Below, piece after piece: positions 1 through 10,242 of a stretch of DNA of 64,000 bases. The stretch is from Prorocentrum cordatum (lineage: Eukaryota; Sar; Dinophyceae; Prorocentrales; Prorocentraceae): assembly GCA_963575745.1 (NCBI GenBank), contig CAUYUJ010014173.1, positions 139,501-203,500 of the forward strand. Direction: 5' to 3'. A model generated the notes under the pieces. That model was not told the DNA's origin, made no database searches, and was given only the letters and a program-made list of their open reading frames with translations. Position 1 is the first letter of the stretch; each line of letters starts with the position of its first letter. The translations under genes were made by a program, and so were the position numbers.

Positions 1-178
1 CTTTTGGAAGGCCGCGCGGCTTCCTGGGATCGGCACCGAGCCCCCCCTGGAGGCGTCTCCAGCACCGCCCCTGGCGCGCTCGTCCAGCGCCGACCCGAGA
101 ACTCTGCGCGGCCCCCCGGACGTCTATACGGCAGGTCCGTGTCGTGTCGACCCTGGCGTTGGTTCCGTACACCGCGGG

Positions 179-277
179 GATCGTTCAACCTTGAACGATC
201 GGCCGTTTCCGAAACGTCCAAATCGTTCCACGTCGAACGACTCTGGATCGTCCGCGGCGTTCAACGTTGAACGCCGC
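179..277. repeat. Run of four short inverted repeats with a GTTCAA/TCGTTC core
   Basis: Four consecutive hairpin-forming sites lie here. 179-200 has 10-bp arms starting GATCGTTCAA around a 2-bp centre. 204-216 is CGTTTC/GAAACG. 223-240 is TCGTTC/GAACGA. 254-277 is a perfect 24-bp palindrome centred on TTCAACGTTGAA. They share the TTCAA or CGTTC core, so they look like relatives of one unit. Whether they are protein-binding sites or the remains of a fold-back element is not clear. Confidence 0.6.
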
Positions 278-560
278 CGGCGGGGTCGCCGCCGGTCGAT
301 ACGACACGAGCCTACCGCACACGTGCAGCCCTGTTCGTCTTCGGCCTGCGAACCTCCCCCATGGTCGCGCTGCTCTTCACCCTGACCCGCACCCATCCGT
401 CGCACGGGCCTGCGACGGCGTGTCTCACGAGCACGCAGACCTCCCGAGGGGGGGGGGGGCACGGGCGATGGCGGCGCATCGCGGGCTGTGGCGGCCAAGC
501 GCCTCTCCCGTTCTCGTCGTGCGCCTCCATTCGAGAAACAGGCAATGGCATGAGCAGAAA

Positions 561-698
561 AACTCGAAGCTCCACGCAGGCTCCTCAAATCGGCGCCGGG
601 GCCCCCTGGCGGCGCTTCTGGCGCCGCCTATGGCGCGCTTCGCGCGCCGGGGAGGGTGGTCTGGCGCCGATCCGAGAAATCCGCGCGGATCTCGAAGT
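561..698. mobile_element. Fold-back element, family A
   Basis: Left arm at about 561-600 (CTCGAAGCTCC then AAATCGGCGCC). Right arm at about 661-698 (GGCGCCGATCCGAGAAATCC then GGATCTCGAAGT). The arms pair around a GC-rich centre of CTGGCGGCGC-type words. The right-arm phrase GAGAAATCCGCGCGGA recurs in other copies near 1.09, 2.36, 3.83, 24.69 and 26.67 kb, which makes this a dispersed family. No reading frame of its own is credible, so it is best seen as a non-autonomous element. Confidence 0.65.
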
Positions 699-986
699 CT
701 TTCTGTTTCTGTTCCCCTACTCATTCTCCCCCTCTCGATGCTGGACTTGTGGGAGGCTCCCTGGCAGAATGCCTCCGCCCGCCACGCGCGGTGCTGCCAG
801 GCGCGCGCGCGGAGCCGACGAAGAGTGCGCCAGCCCGATCGGACTACTGCGGCCATGGACCACGCCCGGGGCTCTTGACAGGAAGATCGTACGAACGAAC
901 GGATGAACGCCACTACAGCGAAGGCTGTCCCAGCTACGGGGATGGGCGTGTATAAAGAACGAAGAGTACAAACATAACTGTCGATG

Positions 987-1101
987 ATCCGCGCGCACTT
1001 CTGGGATCTGCGGTGGCCCGCCTCCCTGGCGCGCGGAGCGCGCCAGAGGTGCTGGAGGCGCCGCCAGGGGGGCCCAGCACAAACCCAAGAAATCCGCGCG
1101 A
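987..1101. mobile_element. Fold-back element, family A
   Basis: Imperfect arms lie at 987-1034 (ATCCGCGCG, TTCTGGGATCTG, CCTCCCTGGCGCGC) and about 1058-1101 (GCGCCGCCAGG, CAAACCCAAGAAATCCGCGC). The centre is the short palindromic GGAGCGCGCC. The downstream flank AAAAGTGTATGTT resembles the AAAGTTCATG and ACAGTTCATG flanks of the copies at 2.38 and 3.85 kb, so the element may extend past the right arm. Confidence 0.65.
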
Positions 1102-1680
1102 ACCTCCAAAAGTGTATGTTAATGCCACGTGTGTTTTTCTTCGAGCGTCGTACCGCATCGACAGGTCGTGAGGGGCGGACGGGGGAGAAAGAGGCAGCAA
1201 GAGAATGCACGAATGACCGAACGAACGCCACTACAGCGAAGGCTGCCCCCACGACGGGGATGGCGCGCCGCGCCGCAGCGAAGGGTCGTGGGGGGGCGGA
1301 ATGGGCAGGAAGATCGGGGGGGTCGCCAAGGCTGCCCCTGGCCTTTGGTGCCTCTCCAGCTCTCCTCTGCACTCTGGAGCCCCCAGGGGCCCCCTGGCCC
1401 TCGTGATGGGGGTGCTCTGGAGGCCGTGGGGGCTGGGGGCCTCCCTGGGAAGTCCTGGGGGGCACCCTGGGGCCGTGGGCACCGCTGGCAGCCCCCGCGG
1501 CGAGCGCGCGAGCGAACGCGAGCGCGGGGGAGGCGCCGCGCTGGGAGGCCCGCCCGTGCCCCATGGGGGGCACGGGCGTGCCTCTCCCTCCCGCCTCCCG
1601 CCGCGCCCCTCCACGCCAGCCGTCGCCTCCTCCTGCGCCCTCCCCCCTCTCTCCTCGTCCCTTCGCTTTCCCGTCGTCGT

Positions 1681-1800
1681 CCTCTTCCGCCTCCACCACC
1701 TCCTCCTCCTCCTCCTCCTCCTCCTCCTCGTCCTCCTCCTGCTCCTCCTCCTCCTCTCCTCCTCCTCCTCCTCCTCCTCCTCCTCCTCCTCCTCCTCCTT
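1681..1800 (+). repeat. (TCC)n microsatellite
   Basis: Almost pure TCC triplets from about 1710 to 1800 with a few interruptions. Polar Ser, Pro and Leu frames on the plus strand, and Glu, Gly and Arg frames on the minus strand, are consequences of the repeat and not genes. Confidence 0.95.
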
Positions 1801-1865
1801 TTCCTCTCCGTCCTCCTGCACCTTTTTGAGTTGGGCCAACTTCGAGCGTAGCTCGAAGCGTCGTG

Positions 1866-1962
1866 ATCCTCATCCATCTCCTGCTCCTCCTGCTCCTCCT
1901 GCTCCTCCTGCTTCTCCTCCTTCTCCTCCTCCACCTCCTCTTCCTCCTTCTCCAGCCTCCCG

Positions 1963-2001
<39 letters not shown>

Positions 2002-2130
2002 GCTTTCTTCGTTCCGCCGGCGTCGTCGTCGTCGTCCTCGTCGACGTCCTCCTCCTCATCCTCCTCATCCTCCTCCTCCTCCTCCTCCTCCTCCTCCTCA
2101 TCCTCCTTCTCCTCCTTCTCCCTCTCCTCC
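1866..2130 (+). repeat. Compound TCC/CTC, CT and TCG microsatellite
   Basis: CTCCTG/CTCCTC triplet runs at 1875-1955 pass into a pure CT run at about 1966-1999, a short CGTCGTCGTC run near 2020-2045 and a TCC run to about 2130. Long frames through it in several phases are repeat artefacts. Confidence 0.9.
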
Positions 2131-2261
2131 TCTATATCCTCTGCTTGTGTCCATGGCACATCGAGCACGCGCTTGCTGTACTCCTGCTCACAGCCCCTAC
2201 TGCACCAGCAAACTCGCAGGTCTGCCCGAATCGCTCCATCTCCATCCCCCCTCCTTCTAAG

Positions 2262-2390
2262 GGGGGAGGGGTCCGCGCGGATATGTTCGGCCCCCCGCGC
2301 GCCAGAGGAGAGGCGGACCCGCGCGCCAGGAGCGGGGCCAGCGCAGATCGAAGAAATCCGCGCGGCCCGTCGAAAGTTCATGTCTGTGCA
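2262..2390. mobile_element. Partial fold-back element, family A
   Basis: The right half carries the family signature GAAGAAATCCGCGCGG followed by AAAGTTCATG. The left half (GTCCGCGCGGATATGTTCGG) is shortened and diverged. The centre has the CGCGCGCCAGG words seen in other copies. It is followed at once by a GGA array at 2407. Confidence 0.5.
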
Positions 2391-2406
2391 GTTGTCCTTA
2401 TATTTG

Positions 2407-2460
2407 TGGAGAGCAGAAGGAGGAGGAGGAGGAGGAGGAGGAGGAGGAGGAGGCGGGAGA
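2407..2460 (+). repeat. (GGA)n microsatellite
   Basis: A short, nearly pure GGA run directly downstream of a family A fold-back copy. Confidence 0.9.
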
Positions 2461-2591
2461 TGAGGATGAGGATGAGGGGGCGACAGGCATGACCTGCTCG
2501 TCGCACTCCGTCACCTCGGCCACCCCGTCAGCGAACAGCGGAGCAGCTGTCGCAGCCTCTCCTTGCCAGGCAGAAGCCAACGCTCGCCCCT

Positions 2592-2703
2592 CAATGACTC
2601 CTCCTCCCCCTCCTCTTCCTCCTCCCCCTCCCCCTCCTCCTCCTCCTCCTCCTCCTCCTCCTCCTCCTCCTCCTCCTCCTCCTCCTCCTCCTCCTCCTCC
2701 TGC
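2592..2703 (+). repeat. (TCC)n microsatellite
   Basis: Pure TCC triplets at about 2630-2700 with an imperfect CCCCTCC start. Poly-Pro and poly-Ser frames here are artefacts. Confidence 0.95.
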
Positions 2704-2981
2704 TTCACCTCATCCGCATCCTCGACGTCCTTCCTCTCCCGCTCCCAAAACTTCGGCACCCGTGAGGGCAAGGAGGAGGAGACCAGAAGGGCTCAAGCTC
2801 CCGGACCTACCGACCACTTGCAGTACTGCCCCAACGAAGGCACAACGCCACTCCCACTTTGCATCCCAGCCTGCACCAGCACATCCACGACTGCTGCGCC
2901 TTCGACCTCCCGCTCACCGCAAGAGCGGGCGTACACCACGGCTTCGGCGCGACATCAACCTGCACCCTTCCCCATTTGTCA

Positions 2982-3209
2982 AGGCCTCCCGGATGGGGTC
3001 CGAGTAGATGGGGTCGGAGGACCGCGCCGCATCGCCAATGCATCGCCGATGCATCGGCGATGCATTGGCGATGCACCAGGGACGCTGGCGATGCATCGGC
3101 GACATCGGCTTAGGGAAAATCGCGCTCCGCGCCGAGCCGCATCTCCGATGCATCGGCAATGCGGCGCAATCCTCCGACCCCACCTGCTCGGACCCCATCT
3201 GGGAGGCCT
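2982..3209. mobile_element. Fold-back element, family B (copy 1)
   Basis: A 228-bp inverted repeat. It begins AGGCCTCCCGGATGGGGTCC and ends with the complementary GACCCCATCTGGGAGGCCT. The outer arms of about 55 bp include GAGTAGATGGGGTCGGAGGA. The interior is a dense run of GATGCATCGGC-type words, themselves palindromic (GATGCATC). Two further copies lie at 5118-5346 and 9424-9600. There is no coding potential. It looks like a MITE or fold-back element with a repeat-filled stem. Confidence 0.75.
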
Positions 3210-3216
3210 AGACTTA

Positions 3217-3370
3217 GGTCGGGCATGTCCCCCTACAGGCGGAGTTTAGACAAGAATCAAGCATACTCCAAACGGATTCAAAAATGGCCCAAAAGAGTCG
3301 ACACACATCGCCCCCGGACTATTTTGAAACTACTGTGTTCGACTACTCCTCCCGCAGAGGGACCGGCCCG
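3217..3370 (+). repeat. Dispersed repeat, paired with 21487-21620
   Basis: Both copies contain AGGTCGGGCATGTCCCCCT, then CAGGCGG, a CAAGAA..TCAAA stretch, ACTATTTT and CGTAGAGGGA-like words in the same order at about the same spacing. This copy abuts the right end of the first family B element. Confidence 0.6.
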
Positions 3371-3407
3371 ACTCAAGCCTGGGCCTGCACCCCTTCCTGG
3401 TGTTCCC

Positions 3408-3465
3408 GGAGGAGGAGGAGGAGGAGGAGGAGGAGGAGGAGGAGGAGGAGGAGGTGGAGCAGGAG
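3408..3465 (+). repeat. (GGA)n microsatellite
   Basis: A GGA triplet run of about 50 bp. Confidence 0.9.
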
Positions 3466-3564
3466 GCGATCATGTCTGGGAAAGGCCAAGGGCGGCGGCC
3501 AGTGGCGCAAGTGGGCCCGCCCGCCAGCGGGCGCGGACGGCGGCGCGCGGCCCGCCGGCCGTCG

Positions 3565-3660
3565 GCGGGCTTCCCCCCCACTTCCTATATTTTCCCATAT
3601 CTTCGGGGGACTCGAGGATTAAGTGTGTCTGTGTGCTTCTTTTCCTCCTGAAATACATCA
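3565..3660 (+). repeat. Dispersed repeat H (three copies)
   Basis: CCCCCCACTTCC, TATTTTCCCATATCTTC and TGTGTCTGTGTG appear in this order here, at about 9950-10065 and at about 12300-12425. The copies are diverged but collinear over roughly 100 bp. No function is visible. Confidence 0.6.
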
Positions 3661-3710
3661 GCCCACGTGCACGTCTCCGAAGAGAAGAGAGGAAAGGGGC
3701 ACAGCCATAC

Positions 3711-3847
3711 ACTTCTGGCGCTCCGCTCGGACTCCTTGGATCCGCGCTGGGACCCCTGGCGGCGCCTCTAGAGCGCCCCTGGCGTGCTCCGCGCGCCAGG
3801 GAGGGAGGCCCAGCGCAGAGCCAAGAAACCCGCGCGGAGCGCCAACA
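3711..3847. mobile_element. Fold-back element, family A
   Basis: The best preserved copy near the left end. The left arm at 3711-3760 reads CTTCTGGCGCTCCGCTCGGA onward. The right arm at about 3796-3847 reads, on the other strand, CTGTTGGCGCTCCGCGCGGG. Both continue with CTTGG(A/C)TC(C/T)GCGCTGGG. The flank ACAGTTCATGCTTGTGAC matches the flanks of other copies. Confidence 0.75.
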
Positions 3848-4334
3848 GTTCATGCTTGTGACACTGTTTCTTCTTCTGCGTCTGTGACTCCGCCTCTCTC
3901 CGCCCGCCCCGCTTCGCTCTCCCTCCCCTGGCGGCGTTCTGGTCAGTGGGTCCCGCCGCCGCCGCCGCCGCCGCCTACTGCTCCTGTCTGCCGTCGCGAG
4001 ACGGCGTTGGCACGAGGTTGATCGGCACCGATGGGCACTCAGCGTTTTCACTGGTGCTACGTCCGTAATGCACACTGTGCCGTGGAACCACGAGGTGCAA
4101 GTCATCCACTGAGGCCCCGAGCACGCTTAGACCTGCAGCGCAGACCAGGACAATCCAGGATCATCCTCTCTGCTGTCTTCGCAGTGAGGTGCCGCCGCCG
4201 CCGCCCCACACCGTCGCCCCACCCCTTCGCAAGGGCGAACTTTTTACCGGCCTCCATCCCGCCGAGACCACAGGGAAACGGGCCAACGGTCGCGTCTGCC
4301 CGTCAGACTCGGGGACCACCAGCGTAAGCGCCAG

Positions 4335-4485
4335 GGGGGGGAGGAGGGAGGAGGGAGAGTAGGAGGAGGAGGAGGAAGAAGAAGAGGGGAGGACGATGTG
4401 GAGAGATGAGGAGGAGGAGGAGGAGGAGGAGGAGGAGGAGGAGGAGGAGAAGAAGGAGATGGAGGAGATGGAGGAGAGTGAGGTT
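4335..4485 (+). repeat. Imperfect GGA/GAGGAA microsatellite
   Basis: Purine-rich GGA and GAA triplets with scattered interruptions. The 4.0-4.33 kb and 4.5-5.1 kb flanks hold no credible gene or repeat that I recognise. Confidence 0.85.
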
Positions 4486-5117
4486 TACACGTGAGACTGC
4501 TGCTCCTCGCTCCTCCCAAAGTCCCCCTGCATCGAACTATTATTGTTGAGTGAGTGGATCCTCCTAGAATCGAAACTTCGATGTTAAGGGACCATCCTGA
4601 TGTCCATGAGGATCCTTACAGTCAACGTCTTGCTGCAAGGAACCAGTAACGAGGAACGGAGCCCCGTCATTCCTCTACTCAGGGCGATCCCTTCAAGAGA
4701 TCCCCAAAGAATGTTCGAATGAAAATCAAAGCAACCCCGAGCCACCCCTGATCCAAACGCGTCTCTACCTCCGACGTGTGGACTGCACGGCAAGCCCGTG
4801 ACGCGACGACGACGGCATTTGTCTCTGGCACCGCGCTGATCATTCATTCCACCATGAAAGATCGCGCCTCTCCCACAGCGCAGATGTCTCGATACAGATT
4901 TGGGGCCGCCGGTGGCCTTCAGCACTGGACGCCCCCGCTGGGGTCGCCACCGCGTCGACGCGCGCGAACCTACCGCAGTGCCAGCTCGCCGACTCTCGAG
5001 ATCCTCCTCGGCTGCTCCTTCCTCCCGGTCACAGAGCCAGATGGACGAGGCACGGAAGGATGCGGAGGGCGGGAGGAAGGAGAAGGACGAGGGTGTAGGC
5101 GACAACTCCTCGTCTAG

Positions 5118-5346
5118 AGGCCTCCTGGACGGGGTCGGAGTAGATGGTGTCGGAGGCTCGTGCCGCATTGCCGATACATAGGCGATGTGTCGGCGATGCA
5201 CAGGCGATGCATCGTCGACGTGGGCGACGCATCGGCAACGTCGACGTGAAGCAAATCGGGCTCCGCATCGAGACGCACCGGCGATGCATCGGCGATGCGG
5301 CGCCATCCTCCGACCGCATCTACTCGGACCCCACCTGGGAGGCCTA
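5118..5346. mobile_element. Fold-back element, family B (copy 2)
   Basis: A 229-bp inverted repeat. The left end AGGCCTCCTGGACGGGGTCG and the complement of the right end, AGGCCTCCCAGGTGGGGTCC, continue in parallel through GAGTAGATG, GGTCGGAGG and GCCGCAT(C/T)GCCGAT. The interior again holds GATGCATCG words plus GTCGACGTGGGCGAC. The length is almost identical to copy 1. Confidence 0.75.
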
Positions 5347-5479
5347 GACCGTCCCCCCCATCCACACACACGGGGATCTCTCCTGAATCATTCTCGGCCT
5401 CTGCGGCCAGCTGCACAGCGGCGTCCCGGGCGGGGGCCGCGGCGGCGCCGTCGCCGCTGCCGTCGAGCGAGCTTCTGCT

Positions 5480-5913
5480 CTGGCGGACGGGGAACTTCGC
5501 TGACACCATCGACGGCCGGTGCTTGCCCAGGGGCGCGGCGTGAGTAAGGTGAGCCTCCAAAGAATCAGTAGTGTGGTCACAGAAATCGCATATAATGCTT
5601 GAGCCGTGCACGGAATCGGATTCAAGGTGAGCCCCGGGGGAACGACGAAACAGTGCGCACACAACGTAGCCGGCCAGGTCTCTTCGTGCCGCTTCAGCCG
5701 ATGGCGCTTTCCAGAGAACCCTCGTTCGCAGCACTTGCGAGCTGCCAGCTGAGGCGAGCGAAAAGAAGCGCGTTTGTTGCAGATGTTGCATGCCTCGATA
5801 GACGAGGAGGGCAAAAGCGAGCCGCGCCCCATCGACTCAATCGATCTCGCGACCCAGATCAGAACCCGTGGACAAAGGAGCAGGGCGAGCGCGGGAGGCA
5901 GGCCGAGTGGCAA
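5480..5913 (-). pseudogene. Decayed zinc-finger segment, retroelement-type
   Basis: One minus frame reads a Cys-rich stretch: CNICNKRASF, then KCCERGFSGKRHRLKRHEE, then LCAHCFVV. After about 5640 another frame continues with a finger-like IICDFCDHTTDSLEAHLTH, a C-x2-C-x9-H-x2-H arrangement that is shorter than the classical C2H2 spacing. Zinc-finger tails of this kind follow the reverse transcriptase in dinoflagellate LINE-like proteins as I remember them. No start, polymerase or long single frame is present, so I take it as a fragment. The family assignment is inference. Confidence 0.35.
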
Positions 5914-6089
5914 AGAGCTGGAGCGGTCTTCCCACGCACTGCTCCTCGCCCCTCTGCTGCCGAGAGAAACAAGGAAGAATGAGCCTTACTAGTTAATCAA
6001 TTGTCTAAAAGATGTTGAAAAAGAAACGAGCATATAGTAATCTACCGTCGTCGAATCTGTTATTGTCCCGGCGACGTTTTTTCAACAAA

Positions 6090-6132
6090 CAAAGAAAGAG
6101 CGAGAGAGAGAGAGAGAGAAAGAAAAAAAATG
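6090..6132 (+). repeat. GA/A-rich microsatellite
   Basis: AGAGAGAGAGAG followed by AAAGAAAAAAAA. The surrounding 5.95-7.08 kb has lower GC than the rest. It holds no recognised gene, though a 98-codon minus frame (6060-6356) has fairly natural composition. Confidence 0.85.
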
Positions 6133-7087
6133 TGAGTTTCATCCAAACTTGTTACAACAATAGGCATCGGTGGGGGCGGGAAGGGGAAGGCACTGGAGCC
6201 GGCCTTTGCAGGCGCCCGCCCTGGGCCCTTCAGCACAGGCTGAGCGAGGGGGGACTGCCTTGCGGATGGCACCTGCAGCATCGCAGCCACCCGGGTCAGC
6301 GATTCCTCATCCGACAGGCTGGACTTCAGTTGGCGAGCGGAAAGCACGTGAGACAATCATCAAATCAAAAAGTAAGGTTCCGTCCACGGTTCGGTGTGTG
6401 TGTAGGTGCCCACCCAGCGCTGGAATGGTGCAGCGGCACAAGACGTGCATTATGAGCCAACCGAGCGAGCCTACACTACAACAAAATACACATCACATGC
6501 GTATCGCCTTCACCCAGCATGAGCAACACGCATTCACATGTACTTCTTTCTCATATGACACGCCCAGCCTGCACACGCTGTACGTATGGAACGATGATGG
6601 GTGAATTGTAAGACTGATGGCTGAATACACCCCCACGAGATCCACACCCTAGTGCTATATTCCACCTTGAACTCTTGGCAACCACTTGGCCGACTTCGGG
6701 CACCCCGAATTCAAGAATGTTGACCTACCGCTCACCTCCATTTCCGCCGCCCTCCGACGACTTCCCGCAGGCTTCCTCTGAGGGAGCCGACGCTGCGTCG
6801 CTTCCGAAAACTTCCGCCGACCATCCCCCACCCACCACCAGATTCGAGATGAGCCGAAAGCGAGGTGCACCGAAGGCGAGGTGAGCCGAAGACGAGGCCC
6901 TTCCTGGCGAGCCCAACATGGAACTTGCATTCTCATTGGCCGACGCTGAGCGCCAGCATTCGGACGGCACGGTTGGGCTCCAGCCTCGGAGCCGCGAGGA
7001 GCTCCCCGGGTGTTCCTCACGCTGGGCGGATTCTGAACAAGCTCGCGGCTTGGCTCGCAGGCGGGATGGGGGAGGGGGGGGTGGGAG

Positions 7088-7753
7088 CGGATGATGATGA
7101 TGATTATGATGATGATGACGATGACGATGATGATGGTGATGATGACGATGATGATGATGGTGATGATGTGATGATGATGGTGATATGAGGATGCTGATGC
7201 TGATGCTGATGTTGATGCTAAAGATGATGCTGATGCTGATGCCGATGGTGGTGATGATGATGCTGCTGCTGATGATGATGATGATGATGCTGATGCTGCT
7301 GATGCTATGATGATGATGATGACTCCGATGAGGATGATGATGATGATGACGATGATGATGATGATGATGCTGATGATGATGATGATACTGCTGATAATGA
7401 TGATGCTGATGCTGGTGCTGCTGATGCTGCTGATGCTGATGGTGATGCTGATGCCGATGATGATGACGCATATGATGATGATAATAATGATGATGATGAT
7501 GACGATGATGATGATGATGATGCTGATGCTGCTGATGCTGATGCTGATGCTGATGCTGATGATGATGATGATGATGATGCTGATGCCGATGATGATGATG
7601 ATGATGATGATGATGCTGATGATGCTGATGCTGATGCTGCTGATGCTGATGATGATGATGCTGATGCCGATGATGCCGATGATGCCGATGATGATGATGA
7701 TGATGATGATGCTGATGGTGAATGTGATGGTGATGATGATGATGATGATGAAT

Positions 7754-7792
<39 letters not shown>

Positions 7793-8119
7793 GTGATGAT
7801 GACGATGATTATGCTGATGGTGATGATCTGATGATGATGGTGATATAAGGATGCTGATGATGATGCTGATGTTGATGCTGATGATGATGATGATGATTAA
7901 GATGCCGATGGTGGTGATGATGATGGTGCTGCTGCTGATGATGATGATGCTGATGCTGCTGATGCTATGATGATGATTCCGATGATGATGATGACGATGA
8001 TGATGATGATGATGATGCTGATGATGATGATGATACTGCTGATAATGATGATGCTGATGCTGGTGCTGCTGATGCTGCTGATGCTGATGGTGATGCTGAT
8101 GCCGATGATGATGATGCAT

Positions 8120-8151
<32 letters not shown>

Positions 8152-8919
8152 AAGGCTGATGCTGCTGATGCTGATGCTGATGCTGATGATGATGATGATG
8201 CTGATGCCGATGATGATGATGATGCTGATGATGATGCTGATGCTGATGCTGCTGATGCTGATGATGATGATGATGCTGATGCCGATGATGCCGATGATGC
8301 CGATGATGATGATGATGCTGATGCTGATGGTGATTGTAATGGTGATGATGATGATGATGATAATGATGATAATGATGATGGTGATGATGATGACGATGAT
8401 GATGATGGTGATGATCTGATGATGATGATGATGATGATATGAGGATGCTGATGCCGATGCTGATGTTGATGCTGATGATGATGCTGATGCTGATGCTGAT
8501 GCCGATGGTGGTGATGATGATGCTGCTGCTGATGATGATGCTGATGCTGATGGTGCTGATGCTATGATGATGATGTTGATGATGGTTCCGATGATGGTGA
8601 TGATGATTATGATGATGACGATGATGATGATGCTGATGATGATGTGGCTGCTGATAATGATGATGCTGATGCTGGTGCTGCTGATGCTGCTGATGCTGAT
8701 TGTGATGCTGATGCCAATGATGATGATGCATATTATGATGACGATGATGACGATGATGATGCTGATGCTGCTGATGCTGCTGAGACTGATGCTGATGATG
8801 ATGATGATGATGATGATGCTGATGCCGATGATGATGATGATGATGCTGATGATGATGTTGATGCTGATGCTGCTGATGCTGATGATGATGATGCTGATGC
8901 CGATGATGCCGATGATGCC

Positions 8920-8953
<34 letters not shown>

Positions 8954-8971
8954 GTGATTGTGATGGTGATC

Positions 8972-9037
<66 letters not shown>

Positions 9038-9078
9038 CTGATGATGATGACGTTGGTGATGATGATGGTGGTGGATGA
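7088..9078 (+). repeat. 2-kb GAT/GCT array with higher-order repeat
   Basis: Almost every triplet is GAT, GCT, GGT or GCC. Marker phrases recur in order. GATAT(G/A)AGGATGCTGATG is near 7187, 7842 and 8438. CTGCTGATAATGATGATGC is at 7388, 8036 and 8648. A triple GCCGATGAT run is near 7665, 8280 and 8895. The higher-order period is thus about 610-650 bp, present three times. All three minus frames are open for long distances (one His/Gln-rich frame runs about 668 codons from 8731), and plus frames give Asp/Ala or Met/Leu. I treat it as satellite DNA. Confidence 0.9.
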
Positions 9079-9084
9079 GGACTG

Positions 9085-9165
9085 ACTAGAATTTCGAGGC
9101 GAACCCAGTCGTTGGCGACGAGGGCCTCCCAGGAGGCACAAGCAGGCGATAAACGAAGGAAGGGC
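9085..9165 (+). repeat. Dispersed repeat (three copies)
   Basis: TTTCGAGGCGAACCC then GTTGGCGACGAGGGCC and CCCAGGAGG. Collinear copies lie at 11915-12005 and 25800-25905, each with CGAATCC(A/G)GCGGTGGCGAC. Confidence 0.6.
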
Positions 9166-9423
9166 GGCGTGCCGCGCGCCGAGGCGTGGCTGGCCAGAGC
9201 CGAAACCAGGGCCCCCGACCGTACCTCTGCAGCAGCTTTCCCCCTCTGGGGCGGGGGCAGGGGCAGGGCCAGGGGCAGAGTAATAGCAAGGGCTCCCAAC
9301 TTCGCACTTCGCGCTCTCGCGCCGCCTCCCAAGGGAGAAGAGGAGGATGAGGAGGAATCGGAGCCGAACCGCGAAGCTAGAAGCGCGAACAACTTCGCGC
9401 CCTCGAGGGCGCCCTTGGTAATA

Positions 9424-9600
9424 GAGGCCTCCTGGATGGGGTCGGAGTAGATAAGGTCGGAGGATCGCGCCGCATCGCCGATACGTCGGGGATACATCGC
9501 CGATGCATCGGCGATGCATCGGCGATGCACCGTCGACGTGGGCGATTCATCGGCGATGCGGCGCGATCCTCCGACCCCATCTGCTCGGAGGCACAGAGGT
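9424..9600. mobile_element. Fold-back element, family B (copy 3, shortened)
   Basis: The left end AGGCCTCCTGGATGGGGTCG continues with GAGTAGATAAGGTCGGAGGA and GCCGCATCGCCGAT. The right arm GATGCGGCGC, ATCCTCCGACCCCATCTGCT is complementary but breaks off after CTCGGAG, so the outermost about 15 bp are missing. The interior has the GATGCATCGGC words. Confidence 0.65.
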
Positions 9601-9698
9601 AAGGAGGAAGTGTGACTATCCAGCTGGGTGCGTTCCCTGACCCCACCTCGAAACGACCCCCCTGCTACGGACCCCCGATGTTCCTGCCGCGCGTCCCT

Positions 9699-9810
9699 TG
9701 ATTTTTGTTGTGGGAACGGCACGCTTTCCAGAGCAAAACCATCGAAATCCAAGAAACCCAAGGCGCGAGCAGGGCTTTCTCTTGGCATGGGCCTCCACGG
9801 GCCAGATGAG
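9699..9810 (+). mobile_element. Partial TIR element, family E
   Basis: Contains the family E core: TTGATTTTTGTTGTGGGAAC, GGCACGCTTTCCAGAGCAAA, ACCATCGAAATCCAAGAAAC and CTTGGCATGGGCCTCCAC. Full copies lie near 22.1, 56.45, 59.0 and 61.4 kb. The left end is missing here. Confidence 0.6.
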
Positions 9811-9949
9811 CCAGCGCCGCCGCAGAATCCGCTGGGCCAAGGGGGGGGGCAGGCTTCGCAGCGATCGGCGCAGCTGCTGTACAGCCACCGCGCCGCCATC
9901 CAGAGAGTGAAGGGGCCCACAAACACGCAAATAAATACACACAGAAATA

Positions 9950-10065
9950 GCAGGAATCCCCATGTTTTCCCGTACTTTCCGAATCTGTCTCCCGCCCCCC
10001 TTCCCAGATCTTCCCATATCTCCCTGGGAGCCGGCGAGTCGTTGTGCCTGTGTGGACTTTCCCCC
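9950..10065 (+). repeat. Dispersed repeat H
   Basis: The second collinear copy of the repeat at 3565-3660 and 12300-12425: CCCCATGTTTTCCC, TTCCCAGATCTTCCCATATC and TGTGCCTGTGTGGAC. Confidence 0.55.
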
Positions 10066-10089
10066 TCCTGCCAAAGGGGGGGCGGACTT

Positions 10090-10232
10090 CGCTAGGGAGC
10101 CCACAAAGGACGTACTCGCCCAACTATGTACATGAACACGGCCCCTCGATTCGCGAGACCGGCCGCGCTATACGAACAGTTGTGCAACGCGTGCTCTCGA
10201 AACCAGCGTGGATTCGTGTACGTGTACGTCCT
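10090..10232 (+). repeat. Dispersed repeat, paired with 22908-23060
   Basis: GGGAGCCCACAAAGGACGTA, CTATGTACATGAACAC and CTCTCGAAACCAGCGTGGAT occur in this order in both copies. In the second copy the unit runs directly into a family C element (23098). Here the GGA/TCC inverted repeat intervenes, which suggests a composite unit split by array growth. Confidence 0.7.
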
Positions 10233-10242
10233 TCTTTCCCTC

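Noticed and set aside
425-2381. Minus-strand frames of 400-550 codons rich in Arg, Glu and Gly
   Set aside because: They are produced by the TCC/GGA arrays and GC-rich fold-backs. Composition is low complexity and other phases are equally open.
6725-8731. A 668-codon His/Gln frame as a metal-binding protein
   Set aside because: The sequence is a GAT triplet array and every minus phase is open. No non-repeat domain is attached.
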